The position numbers and the translations under genes were made by a program. From Epichloe hybrida (taxonomy: Eukaryota; Ascomycota; Sordariomycetes; Hypocreales; Clavicipitaceae), in NCBI GenBank assembly GCA_019022495.1, contig JAFEKR010000001.1, positions 6,448,001 to 6,512,000 on the forward strand: a stretch of 64,000 bases of DNA, read 5' to 3'. The notes beneath the pieces are model-generated. The model was not told where the DNA came from, did not search any database, and worked only from the letters and a program-made list of their open reading frames with translations. Of the stretch, positions 43,224 through 56,410 are shown in pieces; the first letter of the stretch is position 1, and every line of letters begins with the position of its first letter.

Positions 43224-46200
43224 ATGCGCATCGCTTGCTTGCAGTTCGCACCTCAAGTGGGAGATGTGGACAACAACCTGAACCGTGCCGACTCAGTCCT
43301 GTCTAAAGCGAACCCGGATGATTTGGATCTCCTTGTTTTACCCGAGCTGGCTTTCTCAGGTAGGGTTTCGCATCGCATATCCGAGTTTCCGACCTCGGCG
43401 CAAACACCCTCAACCACAAGTAAGATCGCATGGCTAACGTCGGGAGGCAGGGTACAACTTCAAGTCTTTGCAAGACATCACCCCCTTCCTCGAACATTCT
43501 GGATCTGGTATTACCTCTCTTTGGGCGAGAACGATTGCACTCAAGTACAATTGCTATGTTATCGTCGGGTACCCTGAGAAGGTCGATGTGTCTCCGATGT
43601 GGCCTACTGGGCCAGAGTACTACAACTCCGCAATTGTTGTAAGCGGTGAAGGCGAAACGGTTGCAAACTATAGAAAATCCTTCCTGTATTATACGGATGA
43701 AACGTGGGCTTTGGAAGGAAACAAAGGGTTCTATGATGGCTTTCTTCCTGGTCTTGGCAACACATCAATAGGAATATGTAAGTGTTCATTACGTCGAAGG
43801 TTTTTCCGGCAGACACAAATGCTAACATTGATCTCACAGGCATGGACTTAAAGTTCGTAGTTCCTTTCTTCTCCGTTGCACTGTACGCCATCGATAACTT
43901 CGCTGACGATAATTCATAGCCCCTACAAGTTTGAAGCGCCGTGGCATGCGTTCGAATTTGCGTTCCATGTTCTCGAGGTGGAGTCCAATATCGTCATTGT
44001 TTCTATGGCATGGATGACGCGGGACGATCCTAGAAGCTTCAGCAGAATGCCAAATGATCCTGATATGGAGACCCTGACATACTGGATTACCCGGCTGGAG
44101 CCACTCATAAGGGCAGAAAGCGAAGAGGAGATTATCGTGGTCTTCTGCAATCGCACTGGTAACGAAGATGAAGCCACTTATGCCGGAACAAGCGCAGTAG
44201 TTGGTATTCAAGGTGGCGAGGTCAAGATATACGGACTCCTTGGTCGCGGCGAGAAGGAGCTACTCGTTGTTGATACCGACAACGCACCGTACGCCAAGCT
44301 AGTCTACCGCCCCGATGTGGACGACTCGGAAAAAAGAAATGTTGGTCTTGACAAAACTCCTACTGCAGAATCTGCTACCGAAACATTGACCAACGACACG
44401 GCGGACCAGACGCCAGCCGATCCAGAAACTGAAAAGGGAAATGACATGGAGTCACGAAAGACGTGTAATAATGCCAAAGAATCATCGACAACAAAAAAGC
44501 GAGACCATTTGACACACCGCAGAACGTCAAAGGAGCGCTCTCGTTCAAGAGGTCGCTCTCCCGGGCGACAATCTTCTCTTTCGTCAGGGACGAAAGCTCC
44601 ATCGCCCCCTTTGCCAACTCTGCCTGCCACGCTAGCACAAGAGTTCAAGGAGAGCACAGCAAGGCGTTGTCACGTTCCCGCGGTGATCTCCATACCTTCG
44701 CCGCCTGGACTCGTCTCCCAGAGCGACCCAGCGAAATCCCCGGCATCTGAAGCCTAAAGTTAACATTCCAACGCCATCTGCCCCAAGTCCTACACCGATG
44801 GCGATCCGACCCAAGTTGATTATTCCTCAGTCACCAACCAGCAGGGTTTATTCACGTACGTCCGACCAACCCATCAGTGCATTCTCGCAGAGGTCAATAC
44901 AATCTGTGAGATCCGACGAGTCAGAAGCCTCGGTCCAGACTGTGAGATCAAACCCTCGTCCACCAGAAGATAGCACTCCGTACCCTCACAGTGGCATACC
45001 CCTCAGCGAGTATCCCACTAAGAAGCAAATATACGGAGGGAATGTCACTATACTTCGCTTGGAGGATGATTTTACCCCCTCTACCCCCTTCGACGATGTG
45101 TCACCGCTGCCCCTGCGAGGGTTCTGGAGGCCATCAGAGAACGCCATCCGAACACCTGTTCTCGGTGGTGGCGGGCAACCTGCCATGCCCATTGGACGAA
45201 AGCCAGAACCATTTCCGTGGCCTGCCCTCAAACCTGCATCCCGAACACAGAGCAGGAACGGAGCGAAGGAAACACCAGTGAACAACGTAGTTCAACAAGA
45301 CACTCGGCAAAACAACTCACAATCGCCCCAGTCCAACACGTCCTCCGCTAGGACAAAACGTTCTACGTCAAGGCCAGGGCAGAAGTACTCTTCGTCAAAG
45401 ACAGACCCGGCACTGGCGCGCCCATCCTCTCCTAAATCCCGAAATGCCAGCCGTTCCCGGATGCAGAATAGGTCAGATTCATCGCTTAGCCAGCATGGGG
45501 TGGCATCAGCTATCAGTCAACGCCTGGAAACCTTTTCATCGCGCGCAGAGTCTGTGAAAAAAATGCGTGGCGAATCAGCCAACAGCACTCCGGTTCCAGA
45601 TCGACCGGCGAGCCGCAACCATGGCGTTGACACGCAGAAGGGCCAGCAAACCATTCCTATTGCAGTCAGTCCAAGTATCCTGAACAAAGAGGACCAACTA
45701 CTGGCTGTTACGCCATCGTTTCCCTTAACGCAACCCTCTACCACACAGCAACGTCCAATGTCTCGGGCTGATCATAAGAGAAGCAACTCATTCACGACCT
45801 TGGATGACAGGGCGCTTGCACCTTCCAATTATTCCAGCATTCTTGATCAAACTGTTCGAGCCGCCAGCCGTGGTCGCCAACCAGGACCCAAGATTTCTCC
45901 GACTCACTCGGATCCAACTAGTTCACGACGGGCACCATCAGTGGACTCTGTTGCGGCTTACGCTTACTACGCACAATTTCGAAATCCTTCGGCCCAGTCA
46001 CATACTCATCGTAGCAGACGCTCGTCTAATGGGACGAATTCGGGATCTAGGCGTAATCAAGTAGATCTGCACGAGTTTGAGCGATTTGAGGCGATCATTT
46101 GTCCTGATTGTCCTGTACATGGGAGGTCAGCCTCCACTCAGAACATGAATGACGCAAATCCAACTGCTTCTGCGTATCCGGCGCCTCTCAGCTTACCTGA

Positions 46201-46486
46201 AAGGAACCGTGAGGTTGGGCAAAGTTCAGCTCAGAGAATAGTGGAAGCGAATGCTTCTTCCTCCGATCTATTTACCAGTGCAAAGAATAGTGAGTCCGTC
46301 ACTCCCCATCACTCGCAAAGCGAGCTCGATATTGCCTGCGCAGCACCTCAAAATGCGTCTGGTAGGCCTCGATCAACACCGGCGGTCGTAGCGTTTAATC
46401 CAACGACGCCGAAAGCAATGACGTTTATTCCTTCCGATATTGGACCACCGTCTTTGCAGAATGGAGAGGTACTGTCAAAAGCATGA
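43224..46486 (+). CDS. NTA1-like nitrilase-superfamily amidase with long disordered tail, frameshifted
   Basis: Exons 43224-43359, 43451-43777, 43840-43852 (13 nt) and 43920 onward; introns have GTAGGG, GTAAGT and GTTCGT donors. MRIACLQFAPQVGDVDNNL opens the C-N hydrolase fold. The catalytic triad is Glu41 (VLPELAFSG), Lys121 (NYRKSFLYYTDE) and Cys155, recreated by splicing in GICMDLNPYKFEAPW. This matches fungal protein N-terminal amidases, which deamidate N-terminal Asn/Gln in the N-degron pathway. The fourth exon stops at 44757 (437 aa), but the frame one base over continues (HLKPKVNIPTPSAPSPTPM) into a 562-codon Ser/Pro/Arg-rich open frame ending at 46486, the usual tail of these proteins. 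So a 1 nt gain or 2 nt loss lies somewhere around 44650-44755, either real or an assembly error. A 58 nt intron with a weak GTTCCC donor is a less likely alternative. Confidence 0.82.
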
Positions 46487-46867
46487 TGCAGAGCCACTTT
46501 TGCTCAACAAAACCTTTGTCTAGTTGAAGGCACTTCCTCAGTTAAGATTTGCTATGAGGATAGAAAAGGATACTTGTCACGCCCATTCTTCTTTCCTACA
46601 ATCCGTATAGATAAACCCGTTGAAACCTTGGACGCAAGGAGTGTCTAGTTTCGGCACAGCATGACAGCCAGGTGAATGCGGAAATGATCAAATCCCTTTG
46701 TGCAGCTTCGTTTCTGTACTCCGTACGGATTACAGAGTCTGTAATTACAGAGTATGTACGGAGTAGTGCCGCGTAATGTTATGCAACGCTAGGGTACGTC
46801 AAAGCATCACGCCCCAGTAGCCAATAAGAGGAACTTGTGATGAGATTGGGGCGGCCCAGCCATGCCG
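46487..46867. other. Spacer between the nitrilase gene and its pseudocopy
   Basis: About 380 bp, containing the palindrome at 46717-46765. No gene is seen. Confidence 0.5.
46717..46765. repeat. 49 bp near-perfect palindrome with TACTCCGTAC arms
   Basis: TACTCCGTAC at the left pairs with GTACGGAGTA at the right. Inside, TTACAGAGT and its neighbour ATTACAGAGT continue the symmetry around TCTGTAA. It may be a tiny hairpin element, or its relic; similar half-sites lie near 1557, 7103 and 24650. Confidence 0.8.
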
Positions 46868-48158
46868 CTTTACACTCGAGAATGGCACTGGCTCGGCACT
46901 TTTTAGAGTTTCCGGATACCCAGAGAAGGTCGACTTGGCCGATAACTGGCCCGAGAACCCGGAATACTATAATTCGGCGCTTTTCGTTAATTCAGATGCG
47001 AAGTCATCGCGAACCTCAGAAAAGTGCATTTGTATTACACGGATGAGACCCGGGCACTGGAAGGATCCTCTGGGTTTCTCTGCCAGCGAATTCCTGGGCT
47101 AGGTACCGTTGCCTTGGGCATTTGCATGGATCCCAAATATTACGTTCAAGCATGGTTTGAAAGGTCACTCGCCTCATTTTTCCAAAACTATCCCCAAAGT
47201 TCCTGCAGATTTGAAGCTCCTTGGGACGCATTCGAGTTTCCAAGTTTCGCCTTGGCATCGGGTGCTCGGCTGGTGATTGTATCCATGGCGTGGCTTAGAA
47301 TCTTCACGTTTGGACCACGGCAGCCGTGACAAACAAACACGACACTATGCTCATCAACGACGTCCTGCATCCCGCGCTAAAGGACGAAGTAACTCACAAG
47401 TTATACCTGAAGATGAGTTTATGTCCGGCTCAGAACATTCCATCTCATTTGCTATGAACGACCCTGTTTTAGCACATCCGAATACTCATGCCACCCAGAA
47501 TTGAGTAACGAGCCCGATTTTCTTCAGCCCAGTTGAAGCAGAACCCCCAATTTTGCGTCTGGCATCTAGCAATCGGCTCAAAGTGGGCCACGGGACCGAA
47601 GATGCGGATATCGACGGAGATCAGAGCGAATTATCAAGTCGTCGGCATCAGCAGGCACAGACGGCGGACCCTCTGGACATCCCGCGCACTCATAGTCGTG
47701 GGCGGCAACTTGAGACTGATAAAGACAGGCGAAAAGAGCACGGTTCCACTCAGTATCAAAGACGTCCCAAGACATCTGAATCTAGGCGGCAGGTGTCCGA
47801 GGAAACCGCTGATCTCGCCCAGTATCATCGTGTCGAAGATGCTTTGTCAGCTTCATGCCCACTTCATGGATCCCGATCCCGTTCAAGGGCCCGAAACCAG
47901 TCTTCCTTGGGGCAGAAGTCGAGTCAGACGCAATTGCGGTCTGCAAGGGATGCTAGTCGTCCCCGTATCAAAGACGACCTGAGCCACTTTACCAGCGCTC
48001 AACTCAAAACCAGAAGCAAGATGAGCGCCCCGAGGCCAGAACGAGGATGGGCCGCTCAAGATATTCGAGACGACATGTCCGCGTCCGCAAAATTTGGCCA
48101 TGAAAGGTCCCGTCAAGGTTCGAAAACTCCGGTTCCCATGATTTTGGTGTCAAAGTAG
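46868..48158 (+). pseudogene. Truncated, frameshifted tandem copy of the nitrilase gene
   Basis: Translated pieces mirror the upstream gene: GYPEKVDLADNWPENPEYYNS (46915 region), then in another frame LRKVHLYYTDETRALEGSSGF, GLGTVALGICMDPK, FEAPWDAFEF and ARLVIVSMAWL, stopping at 47329. The first roughly 70 residues, including the catalytic Glu, are missing. Lys and Cys are still present. Downstream, 47553-48158 keeps a 201-codon open Arg/Ser-rich stretch with SCPLHGSRSRSRARN, matching CPDCPVHGRSASTQN of the parent tail. Base composition is normal, so decay was by deletion and frameshift rather than heavy RIP. It is not expected to make an active enzyme. Confidence 0.85.
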
Positions 48159-48879
48159 AGCCGGATCATGATGAGGGGCAACAAAATTGTGGACGAACGA
48201 ATAATATGACAATTTATGAGGGTGCAGGACAAGAACAGGCCGCTTTACGGATGCTCGAGGTGCTTTGATAATCATCACGTGCTTGAACAGGCGTTTTGTA
48301 TGGCGCCATGGAAGGATGTCAAGGAGTCCATGTAGTTGTGCGATTGGTGTAATTGGGCAGAACTTCTCGAGCACATGCTTCCCAGGAGCAACAATCTGTC
48401 ATTCTACGAGACCCCATGGGGCACGTCAATCCGCCGTGGCTTATGATGCGCGACCATTGTGATTGAGAAGCATCTTTCTGCCTTTAGACCGATATACGGA
48501 CGTAGAGTTGCGAATCATGACAATGAAGCGTCTGTACCAGGAAGGAAAATGCACACAGGCCTCGTTCTAAGCGGATGTCTTGATGGGTTGTTCAGTCTGT
48601 CGAGAAGTTGGGGGGGGCCACTCCCTTCGAGCGTTTACGAGCCTCGATACTGAGGCATGAACAAGTTCATGAGGATTCCAATTGACAAGAAAAAGTCCCA
48701 GAAGACATTGTGTGAATATTAAACACGGGAGTGCAACTTGCCGGTCTTAACGGGGCTGGTGGTCGGCAGGGTCCGCATTGGAGCGGGGAAAGCAACTGAC
48801 TGATAATGGCCGCCAATCGGCATATGGAGAGAGTTCAGACACGGTCCAACGGGTTAAATAGAATATAGGCTAGGCAGGG
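48159..48879. other. Spacer up to the second transposon block
   Basis: 720 bp of normal composition, perhaps further decayed duplicate sequence. The switch to AT-rich text occurs between about 48,860 and 48,960. Confidence 0.45.
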
Positions 48880-49791
48880 GTAGTAGTAGGAGGGGGGGAA
48901 GGTGCGAGGCACCGACCCACCCTCTGGCTTAAAAGCCACATAGAAAAATTTTCATTAGAAGGGCGTTGCCCTTTAATTATCATTAGAGATAAGCTATAAA
49001 TTAATAAAAAGTTTGTTTTAATTAAATCTGTCTTTTTAGCAACCACGCTAGGAGTTATAATAAAAATAAAAGCTTTCTAAAGCTTTCCTAGAGTTAAGGG
49101 TTTAATTATTATTATACTAGGGTAGTACTAATTTATAGTTATTATTATTTACCTCTAATCCCTATTATTATTAAAAGCATAATCCCTATATTCTCTTTTT
49201 ATTATCCTAGAGTGCTTAGACTAAGGAGAGTTCTAGTAAAACCCTTAGATAGCAGAGGTATATCCCCCTAAATTAAGTTCTACTAGATTATTATTACTAT
49301 AGAGTATCCTAGTAAAGGAAGGTTACCTGCCTTATAGTAGGATAGAAGATAATATAGTATCCTAACTTACCTAATTTTTTAAGAAACTTATATCCCTATT
49401 AAAGCCTAGTATACTTAGGGGGTCCTAGCTAATAATAATAGATTATAAGCTACCCTTATCTTAAGATATTAGGATATTTAATAGATTAATATCTATAGGT
49501 TACTAGCTAAGTTGCCTATATTAGTTATTTAAGACCGTTAATAAGGATAAGGATATTAACCTAAACACATTTATCTAAGCTATTAATATAGCACTAAGCA
49601 GTAGGGCTACTACCTTTATTAATAGCTTTAAATAATTAAGACTAGTAGTCTTAAAAGCAAAGAGTAGTTTAGCTACTATAAGTAACTTAACTACACTTTA
49701 GTAGTCTTTATAAGAATAATACTCTCTAAATATAGTTAATAAAGAAGTTAAAACTAGAATAAATATAGAACTTTACTAGAGTAAGGGTAAG
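48880..49791 (+). mobile_element. Old element interrupted by Copia-3, 5' part (class uncertain)
   Basis: AT-rich text begins near GGGGGGGAAGGTGCGAGGCACC and AAGGGCGTTGCCCTTT (a small inverted repeat at 48959-48974). It continues after Copia-3 at 56411, where a CCHC-like knuckle is found. It could be the 5' region of a LINE or the gag region of an LTR element. Confidence 0.45.
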
Positions 49792-50051
49792 TGTTGGATG
49801 CACCAAGGTCCTGCGCAGGTAATAAATCCCGTATAAATTCGAAGTCGATGATAGATAGATAGATAGCTAGGAAAGAGGGAGAAGAGAGGGAAAGTCTAGA
49901 TGCTAGAAAAGGTGGGCGAAATCCGTATGTAAGGCACAAAAGGGGGTGGCGAATTGATGCAGCCAATCATATCGCGTGCATCGCGCTAGACCCATAATTC
50001 AGTCTAGTCTTTAGCCATAATTAAACTAATAAAGATCCGAAGGAATTAATA
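49792..50051 (-). repeat. Copia-3 3' LTR
   Basis: 260 bp. Contains (GATA)n-type GATAGATAGATAG and the GCGATGCACGCG-like region. The right edge is RIP-altered. Confidence 0.9.
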
Positions 50052-53000
50052 CTAGTAATCTCTCTTTTTCCTTTATAGCTAAAGAGCTTAAAAACGCAAT
50101 AAAAATCAGATTAAAGGAAAGTATACACTAGTGAATCCCTTAATAGGAATCCGCTGCTCTAATTAGCTGTCGTGGCATTAGTTAATTAAATTAATCTGTC
50201 ATTCCTTGCCTAAGCTCCTGTCTCCTAATATTATAGGTCTCTTTACCTATCCTTCCATATAAATTGTTAATTCGTTTAAATTAATTAAAGAGAAAAGTAA
50301 TAAATTTAGCAATGCTTTTATTATTACATCTGCTGGATTATCGTTGCTGTTAATCTATCTGACTTCGTAAATCTTATGCCTTTTGTATAATTAATAAAGA
50401 GCTATAATATTAATTATTAGTCTCTTCTCCTTTATGGTTCCTAGCTTTATAAGATATTTATATAATAAAAAAGAATTAGTATAGAGAATTATAGGAATTT
50501 AAGGTATCTTTAATTAATCCGTAATCTAATGTAGAGTCATGGAAATCACGTAGGTAATGTCTGCGCCTTAAACCATACTATATAACTTAGAGGCAAGCGC
50601 GCTATAAGTAACTCTCTTGCTCTTTATTAAGCTATATATAATAATATTACCTTTTATAATAAAGGTGTTATTATCTTACATTATCTTATTACTAATCACA
50701 ATCACGTATCTAATCTATGAGCTTAAATCCTTATTATTAGCAAGCGATCTATCTACGAACACAAAGAGCTTTACCTCCTTAAGGACTAAAGGAATATATT
50801 ATAGTCTATGCTATTAATTCTTAATCTGCTATTTAAGGCGTTTATTAAGACATGTGATATCTTTTGTAGAGGGCTCTTGGTGTTAAGCTGTAATTAAAAG
50901 GTTATACAAAGCCTCTAGTTAATATATAGTTATGATATAGCTTCCTTAGGCTTGTTATTCTATGTATTCTTGCTTTACTATTAGGGATTAAGGATTAACT
51001 TCCTTAATCTTCTAACTCTAGCCTTTCTAGGTTAAGATTAGTAAATTATTAGTGTTTTAGGTTAAGATACAGCTATTAAAGATAAGGGGATTCTTAGCGG
51101 TTAATTATTGCTTTTCTTTAGCTATAAAGTTAGCCTTCTAGAGCTTTTTCTCTTCTTTTCGGAAGAAGTTATTATCGCTTAGGCCTAATGTATTATTGGT
51201 TTGTATTCTAATAATGCTAAAGAGATTCTTATTATTCAGAGCTGTAATTAATAAGCAAGGATCGTAGGTTAAAGTTATTATATTAAGGTTATCCCTATAG
51301 TAACGGAAGTACGTTGCTTACTAGTAGGTTCTAGCCTTTACAATCCTGTAAAGAGGTCTAATTAATTTAATTACAGTCCCTTCTAGAAAGAGATATGTAA
51401 TTTGCTTTAGTAATCTTATAATAATTAGCCTCATTAGCACTATGTGTAATTAAGTATAGGCTTATGTAATATTATGAATCTAAAGGTAAATACCTCTTCT
51501 TCTTAATAACAGAGCGATAGCTATGATTAGTTGCTAGCTTGCTTGTTAAATTGTTAGCAATTGCGTTAGGATGAATTCCTTTCCTTTGTTATTATAGCCT
51601 TGTATAATAAGATAAGATTTCTTGTATAGTAAGTCTATTCCTTTGCCTTTAATCTCTCTAACTATATAAGAATCGAAGATTCTGTGACCTCCGTGCTTTG
51701 CTAGGTTAAACTTAACGAATTTAAACACATTATAAGCTTATAAAGCGTTAATCTTAGCCTAATTAGACTACTTAAAGGGTTTTCCTAGGGTTATAGTCCT
51801 TCCTTCTTAGCGAAGCTAAAGGGCAAGGTTTTAATTAGCCTCTTCCTTTACTATAAGAAATGCTATGCTTAGTATCCCTCTAGTTATAATCTCTTAAATA
51901 AAGGCCTCCTCTTAATTTTCGTTTATAAGTATATAGAGCTAAACTAGGCTAATATCCTTCTTAGGGCTATAAGGTTTTCTTTTCCTTACTTTTATTCCTT
52001 TAGGGCATGGTAATAAGTCTTTAACTTAATAGCTTCCCCTTAGGGCCTTTTAGGCTTTATAAGCCTCTTTATTAGACTCTCCTATACTTATAATTACACT
52101 ATAAGGGCCTTCCTTAGTCTCCCTTACTTTCTCTTAGCTAGTATTTATAGCTCTTTACTATTTTTTATTAGAGAATCTCTTTTATTAGTAGTAGTTAGTT
52201 ATATAGTTACTTCTTCCTTTACGTTACTAAGCTTTATCTCCTACTGCTCTAGCGTATTATAGGGCTTTATCTCCTACTACTCTAGTCCCTTTATAATACA
52301 TAGGTCTTTATAATAAGGCTTTACTACTATAAAGCGGAACTTTACTAGGCTATAGGGCATATTAATAGTATAGGTCTCTCTACTAGTAGTAAGTAGCTTA
52401 TACAGGCCATACTAGCTACCTTTCTCTCTTTACATATATATATTAGCCTATAAGGGTAGCTAATATATAGGTGCTATATTAGGGCCGTTCTAGGCTCTAA
52501 GGGCATTATAGATTTACCATGAAGCTAAAAGATATTAGACTTTGTCTATTACCTTACGAATTACCTTAGCACGTTAAATAATAGAGACGCTTAGCAGTAA
52601 CTTATTTATTATCTATAGGTAGCCTCCGAAGACTAGTATAGTTAGAATAATACTATTTAGGCCTGTAAAGTTATTAATAGCCTTAACAGCTATTTAGAGG
52701 CATTACTCTAGCGCAAGCTCTATTCTAATTAAGTCTATAATAATATTATAGGCTTAGCGTAAAGGTCTGTGGTATCTCTTAACTTTTCTAATGCTATTAT
52801 AGGCTTTAATTAGCATCTTACTAGTTTTAATTAATATTAATTAAGCATAATGCTTGAATTTAGCAAAAGTGAAGTTATTACTAGTATTATGGATAATCTA
52901 ATCTAGAGGTCCGAGATAAGTATTAATCTAATATTCGCGGATTATATCCTAGATATCTTAAGCCTTCTGCTTCTTTAGATTAAGGAATTAGGCTGCTTAG

Positions 53001-56000
53001 AATAAGGTTACTAAATTAATAATGTAAAGCACTAGTTAGCTATCGATTTACATGATATTAATAATGATCTTGTAGTTGAATTCATAGTTATCTTTGATTA
53101 TAAACTTAAATCAACTAGGGGCCTTTCTATGCATCTAGTAATAGTAGCAGACTTTAGTTAATTCCTTAATTACCTAGCGTTTAACTTCGTAACTAGCTTA
53201 GTGAAGGATCTTTGCGAGTTATTAAATAAAAGGGTAACTAAGTTAATAATATAATTAATAGATATCTCCTTCTAAAAGGTAGAAGGCAACTATTTCTCTT
53301 GCTTCTAGTAACTACTAAGGATAGCCCTATTATCGCACAATAGGTATAGTTTTATTGCCTTAGATAAGTACGTTAGTAAGGTTATTAATCTTAACTTGCA
53401 TCTTATCTATATTAGTGATTAAGAAGAGAAAGGGGGTAGCTGTGTTAAGGATATAGAATTTAAGCTCTCTAAGTTCTATAGGCATATAAAGGATTTCTTT
53501 TATAACTACTAATCTGGCGCTAAATATAATAATTTAGGGTTTATAGGGGGTTACCTTTAATAAAGGTATTAATCTTAATAGAGCCTTTACTTATACCTCT
53601 CCTATAGTTAACTTTCCTACGGCGCTAGTATTAGGTATAATCCCTCTAAAGACCTCTTTAGAATAGCGTTCTTTAGAGATGTAATAGATTAAGCCTTTAT
53701 TACACTCTTATGGCTTGTAGAGCTCTTGTTTAAGGAATACGTGTTAAAAAGCTTAATTATGCAAGGTTACTAGGACGTTAACGTCAGCGGCGTTGTGGTT
53801 AGTCTATAGTCCTAAATAGAAGAATTATGTAATACTTAGATATGCTATTAATAGTAGCTCCTTAATATTATTATTATTATCTTCGGCTTCTGTATAAGCT
53901 ATAAGATATACTTCCTAATTCTTACCTAAGCTTTTATTAGGCTTGTTATTATTCTGCCCTTTATAGGAGGTAAGGAATACCTAGAATCTCTTCTCTAAAG
54001 GGGGTATATAATATGTTTTGCTAGCTTACTAGCAGTCCTTTTCCTTTTAATATTCTTTAGCGAAGTAATTAGAGAACTAGTAGCTACTCTTACTACATAT
54101 AAAGTAGCGCTTAGTGCTTAGCCTAGGGCTCTGTCTGTAATAACTTCCTCTACCGCAGGGGGATAATTACTATCTATACTAATAATTAGTGAACATAGCC
54201 TCTAGAGGGTTTTCTTATTAGTACTAAAGGTATTAGGAGAACTTCCTATTTAATTCCATAATAGTAATTACCTTATAGAGGTCTCTAGCAAGACTTTTAA
54301 AGCCTACGGAGTGTATATATTCCACTATCTAATATTCAGGCACACTAGCTATAGTATTTAAGGCTTACTTATAGAGTTTAGTATTTACTATCTTAGTAAG
54401 GTATAGGCCTCTGTGGATCTTCTTAAGGGTTAATAATATAATCTTAAGGCACTTAAGCTTACTTTTATTAGGGTTCTTCTTAATTATACTCTTTAGTATT
54501 ATACTACTCTATTTATAGTAATAGAATTACTAGTTACTTTCTATCTTAAAGCGTTAATAAATATAAGTAATTATCTCTTTATAAGAATAGTTATTCCTAA
54601 AGAGGTAATTAAGGTAGTATTACTTAGTATTACCTATTAATATAATAGGGAAAGCCTTCTAATAATGCGTTCATAGAAGGTTAATTCTATTACACTTATT
54701 TTTAAAGAGCGTAATCTTTAGCATTAAGAAGTTATATAGCTTTCCACTATAGCAGTTGCTATCCTTATACATCTTTATAAGCTCTAAGATTTTCTTTATA
54801 ATCTAATCTTTAGAGGGGAATTACTATAAAGGCATAATTTGTTATAAATAATAGTCTACTAGTTATTCTTAATAATAATTATCTAGATAGAGCTATTAAT
54901 ATAATAGGGATTATTATAGGGGTTCTTATAAGGGTTTAAGTAATCTCTAGGGCTAGGGAAGGTTAATTTCTAGGGTAGGTTATTAGGGCTATTAATGTTA
55001 AGGTTCTAGGGGCTTAGAAGATTATAGTCTTTCTTATAATCTTTCCTATAGCTAAAGGGGTATTAAGGTTTAATAAAGCACTTCCTTAAGCAATACTAGG
55101 ATTAAATATCCTAGGCCTCTCCTAACAAGGACGCTATAATCTTGTAAAGAATTACGTAATTCTCTGATAATATCCTTAGATGCCCTTTTAAAGGTGTCTT
55201 TAAACTAACCTTTAAAGTCTTCTTAGAATAATTCCTATAGGTTATTATCTCTCTATCCTTAATGCTTACTAAGGTTAATAAATCTTGCAATTTAGTTATT
55301 AAGCTTAAGCTACGTAGTAGTATCTAGATCTAGCTTAATAGATTCTTTCTAGTTATATGAGAATTCGTAAGTAAGCTATTAAAGGTGTAGGGGTAATTTA
55401 TACCTTTAAGGTCTCTTAGGGGTAATAATTAGAGCCTTACTATTACTAGCAGCCCTTCCTCTTGTGGAAGGTCTAGATTCCTCTGCTATTTTTAACTATT
55501 AAAGGAAAAAGTAGTAACAGGAGTAAATTAATAAGGACAAAGAAAGTAATAGAAGTGCTAAAAGTAACTAGAAAATGACAGGGAAAGTAATAAGGGAATA
55601 ATAGGAATTACTACTTCCTATTTTTCGTGAAAAGAAAGGAAGGAGGTAATCTCTCTTTCTTACTAATAAGCACGGGGCGAATAGCACTAATAATAAAGGG
55701 GGCAAAAAAACAAGCAGTAGATGCTTGTAGGGAGAGATTGAAGGTCTGTCAGATAAAGGGAATATTTATAGAGAAGTTATAGATATATTAGCTAGCTTAG
55801 CTAAGGTTATTTAACGTCAGGTTCGAAATAAATACCTCGTGGCAATAGATTTGGTTATTTGGTTAGTTTTCTCGTGATGGATAATAAAATTAATAATTAA
55901 CAATAATATCCTAGATAGATATAACAAAGTTATATCCCTAAGCCTAAGGGTTAATAGATTAATTCCTTAGAAGCCTAATAAGCCTATAACTAGGATTCTA

Positions 56001-56150
56001 GTCTTTTCCTTTAGCATACTTATATAGTTATACCTCTTTACTACAATAACCATTACAGCATAATAAGGGGTAGTAGTAGTAGCATCTATAGAAATATCTC
56101 TTCTTATAATACCTAGCTTATCTGTGGTTATGAAGTTAACCACTAATTAG
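50052..56150 (-). pseudogene. Copia-3 gag-pol relic
   Basis: Minus-strand pieces: EVRxINSNDNPADVIIKALL (RNase H end, near 50,300-50,370), NTNNLLIL at 51,056-51,033 where a TDD-type RT motif became TNN, and an open 60-codon piece 51728-51546 (FDSYIVREIKGKGIDLLYK, then LIIQGYNNKGKEF). Integrase and gag should occupy 52-56 kb but are unreadable in detail because of stops. Confidence 0.8.
56100..56150 (-). promoter_or_regulatory. Copia-3 leader with presumed primer-binding site
   Basis: In element orientation the LTR is followed by CTAATTAGTGGTTAACTTCA and then TAACCACAG. The TGGTTAACTTCATAACCA core is an imperfect palindrome. The primer tRNA is not identified. The same leader follows the LTR at 57304-57560. 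Confidence 0.5.
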
Positions 56151-56410
56151 TGTTAGATATACCAAGGTCCTGCGCAGGTAATAAATCCCGTATAAATTCG
56201 AAGTTAATGATAGATAGATAGATAGCTAGGAAAGAGGGAGAAGAGAGGGAAAGTCTAGATGCTAGAAAAGGTAAGCGAAATCCGTATGTGAGGCACAAAA
56301 GGGGGTGGCGAATTAATGCAGCCAATCATATTGCGTGCATCGCGCTAGACTCATAATTCGGTCCGGTCTTTGGCCACGATTGAACCGATGAAGATCCGAA
56401 GGAATCAACA
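56151..56410 (-). repeat. Copia-3 5' LTR
   Basis: 260 bp, flanked at right by GTAAG. Confidence 0.9.

Larger units (their letters stand above)
49792..56410 (-). mobile_element. Copia-3: minus-strand Copia element, RIP-decayed
   Basis: Two 260 bp LTRs in the same orientation (49792-50051 and 56151-56410) begin TGTTRGAT and end AATCAACA (AATTAATA in the left copy). The 5 bp duplication GTAAG is perfect (49787-49791 and 56411-56415). A CTCTCTTTTTCCTTTA tract next to the left LTR is a purine tract on the minus strand, so transcription runs right to left. Polyprotein traces on the minus strand agree. The length of 6.6 kb and motifs such as LIIQGYNNKGKEF fit the Copia group with a long gag-pol. 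Confidence 0.9.
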
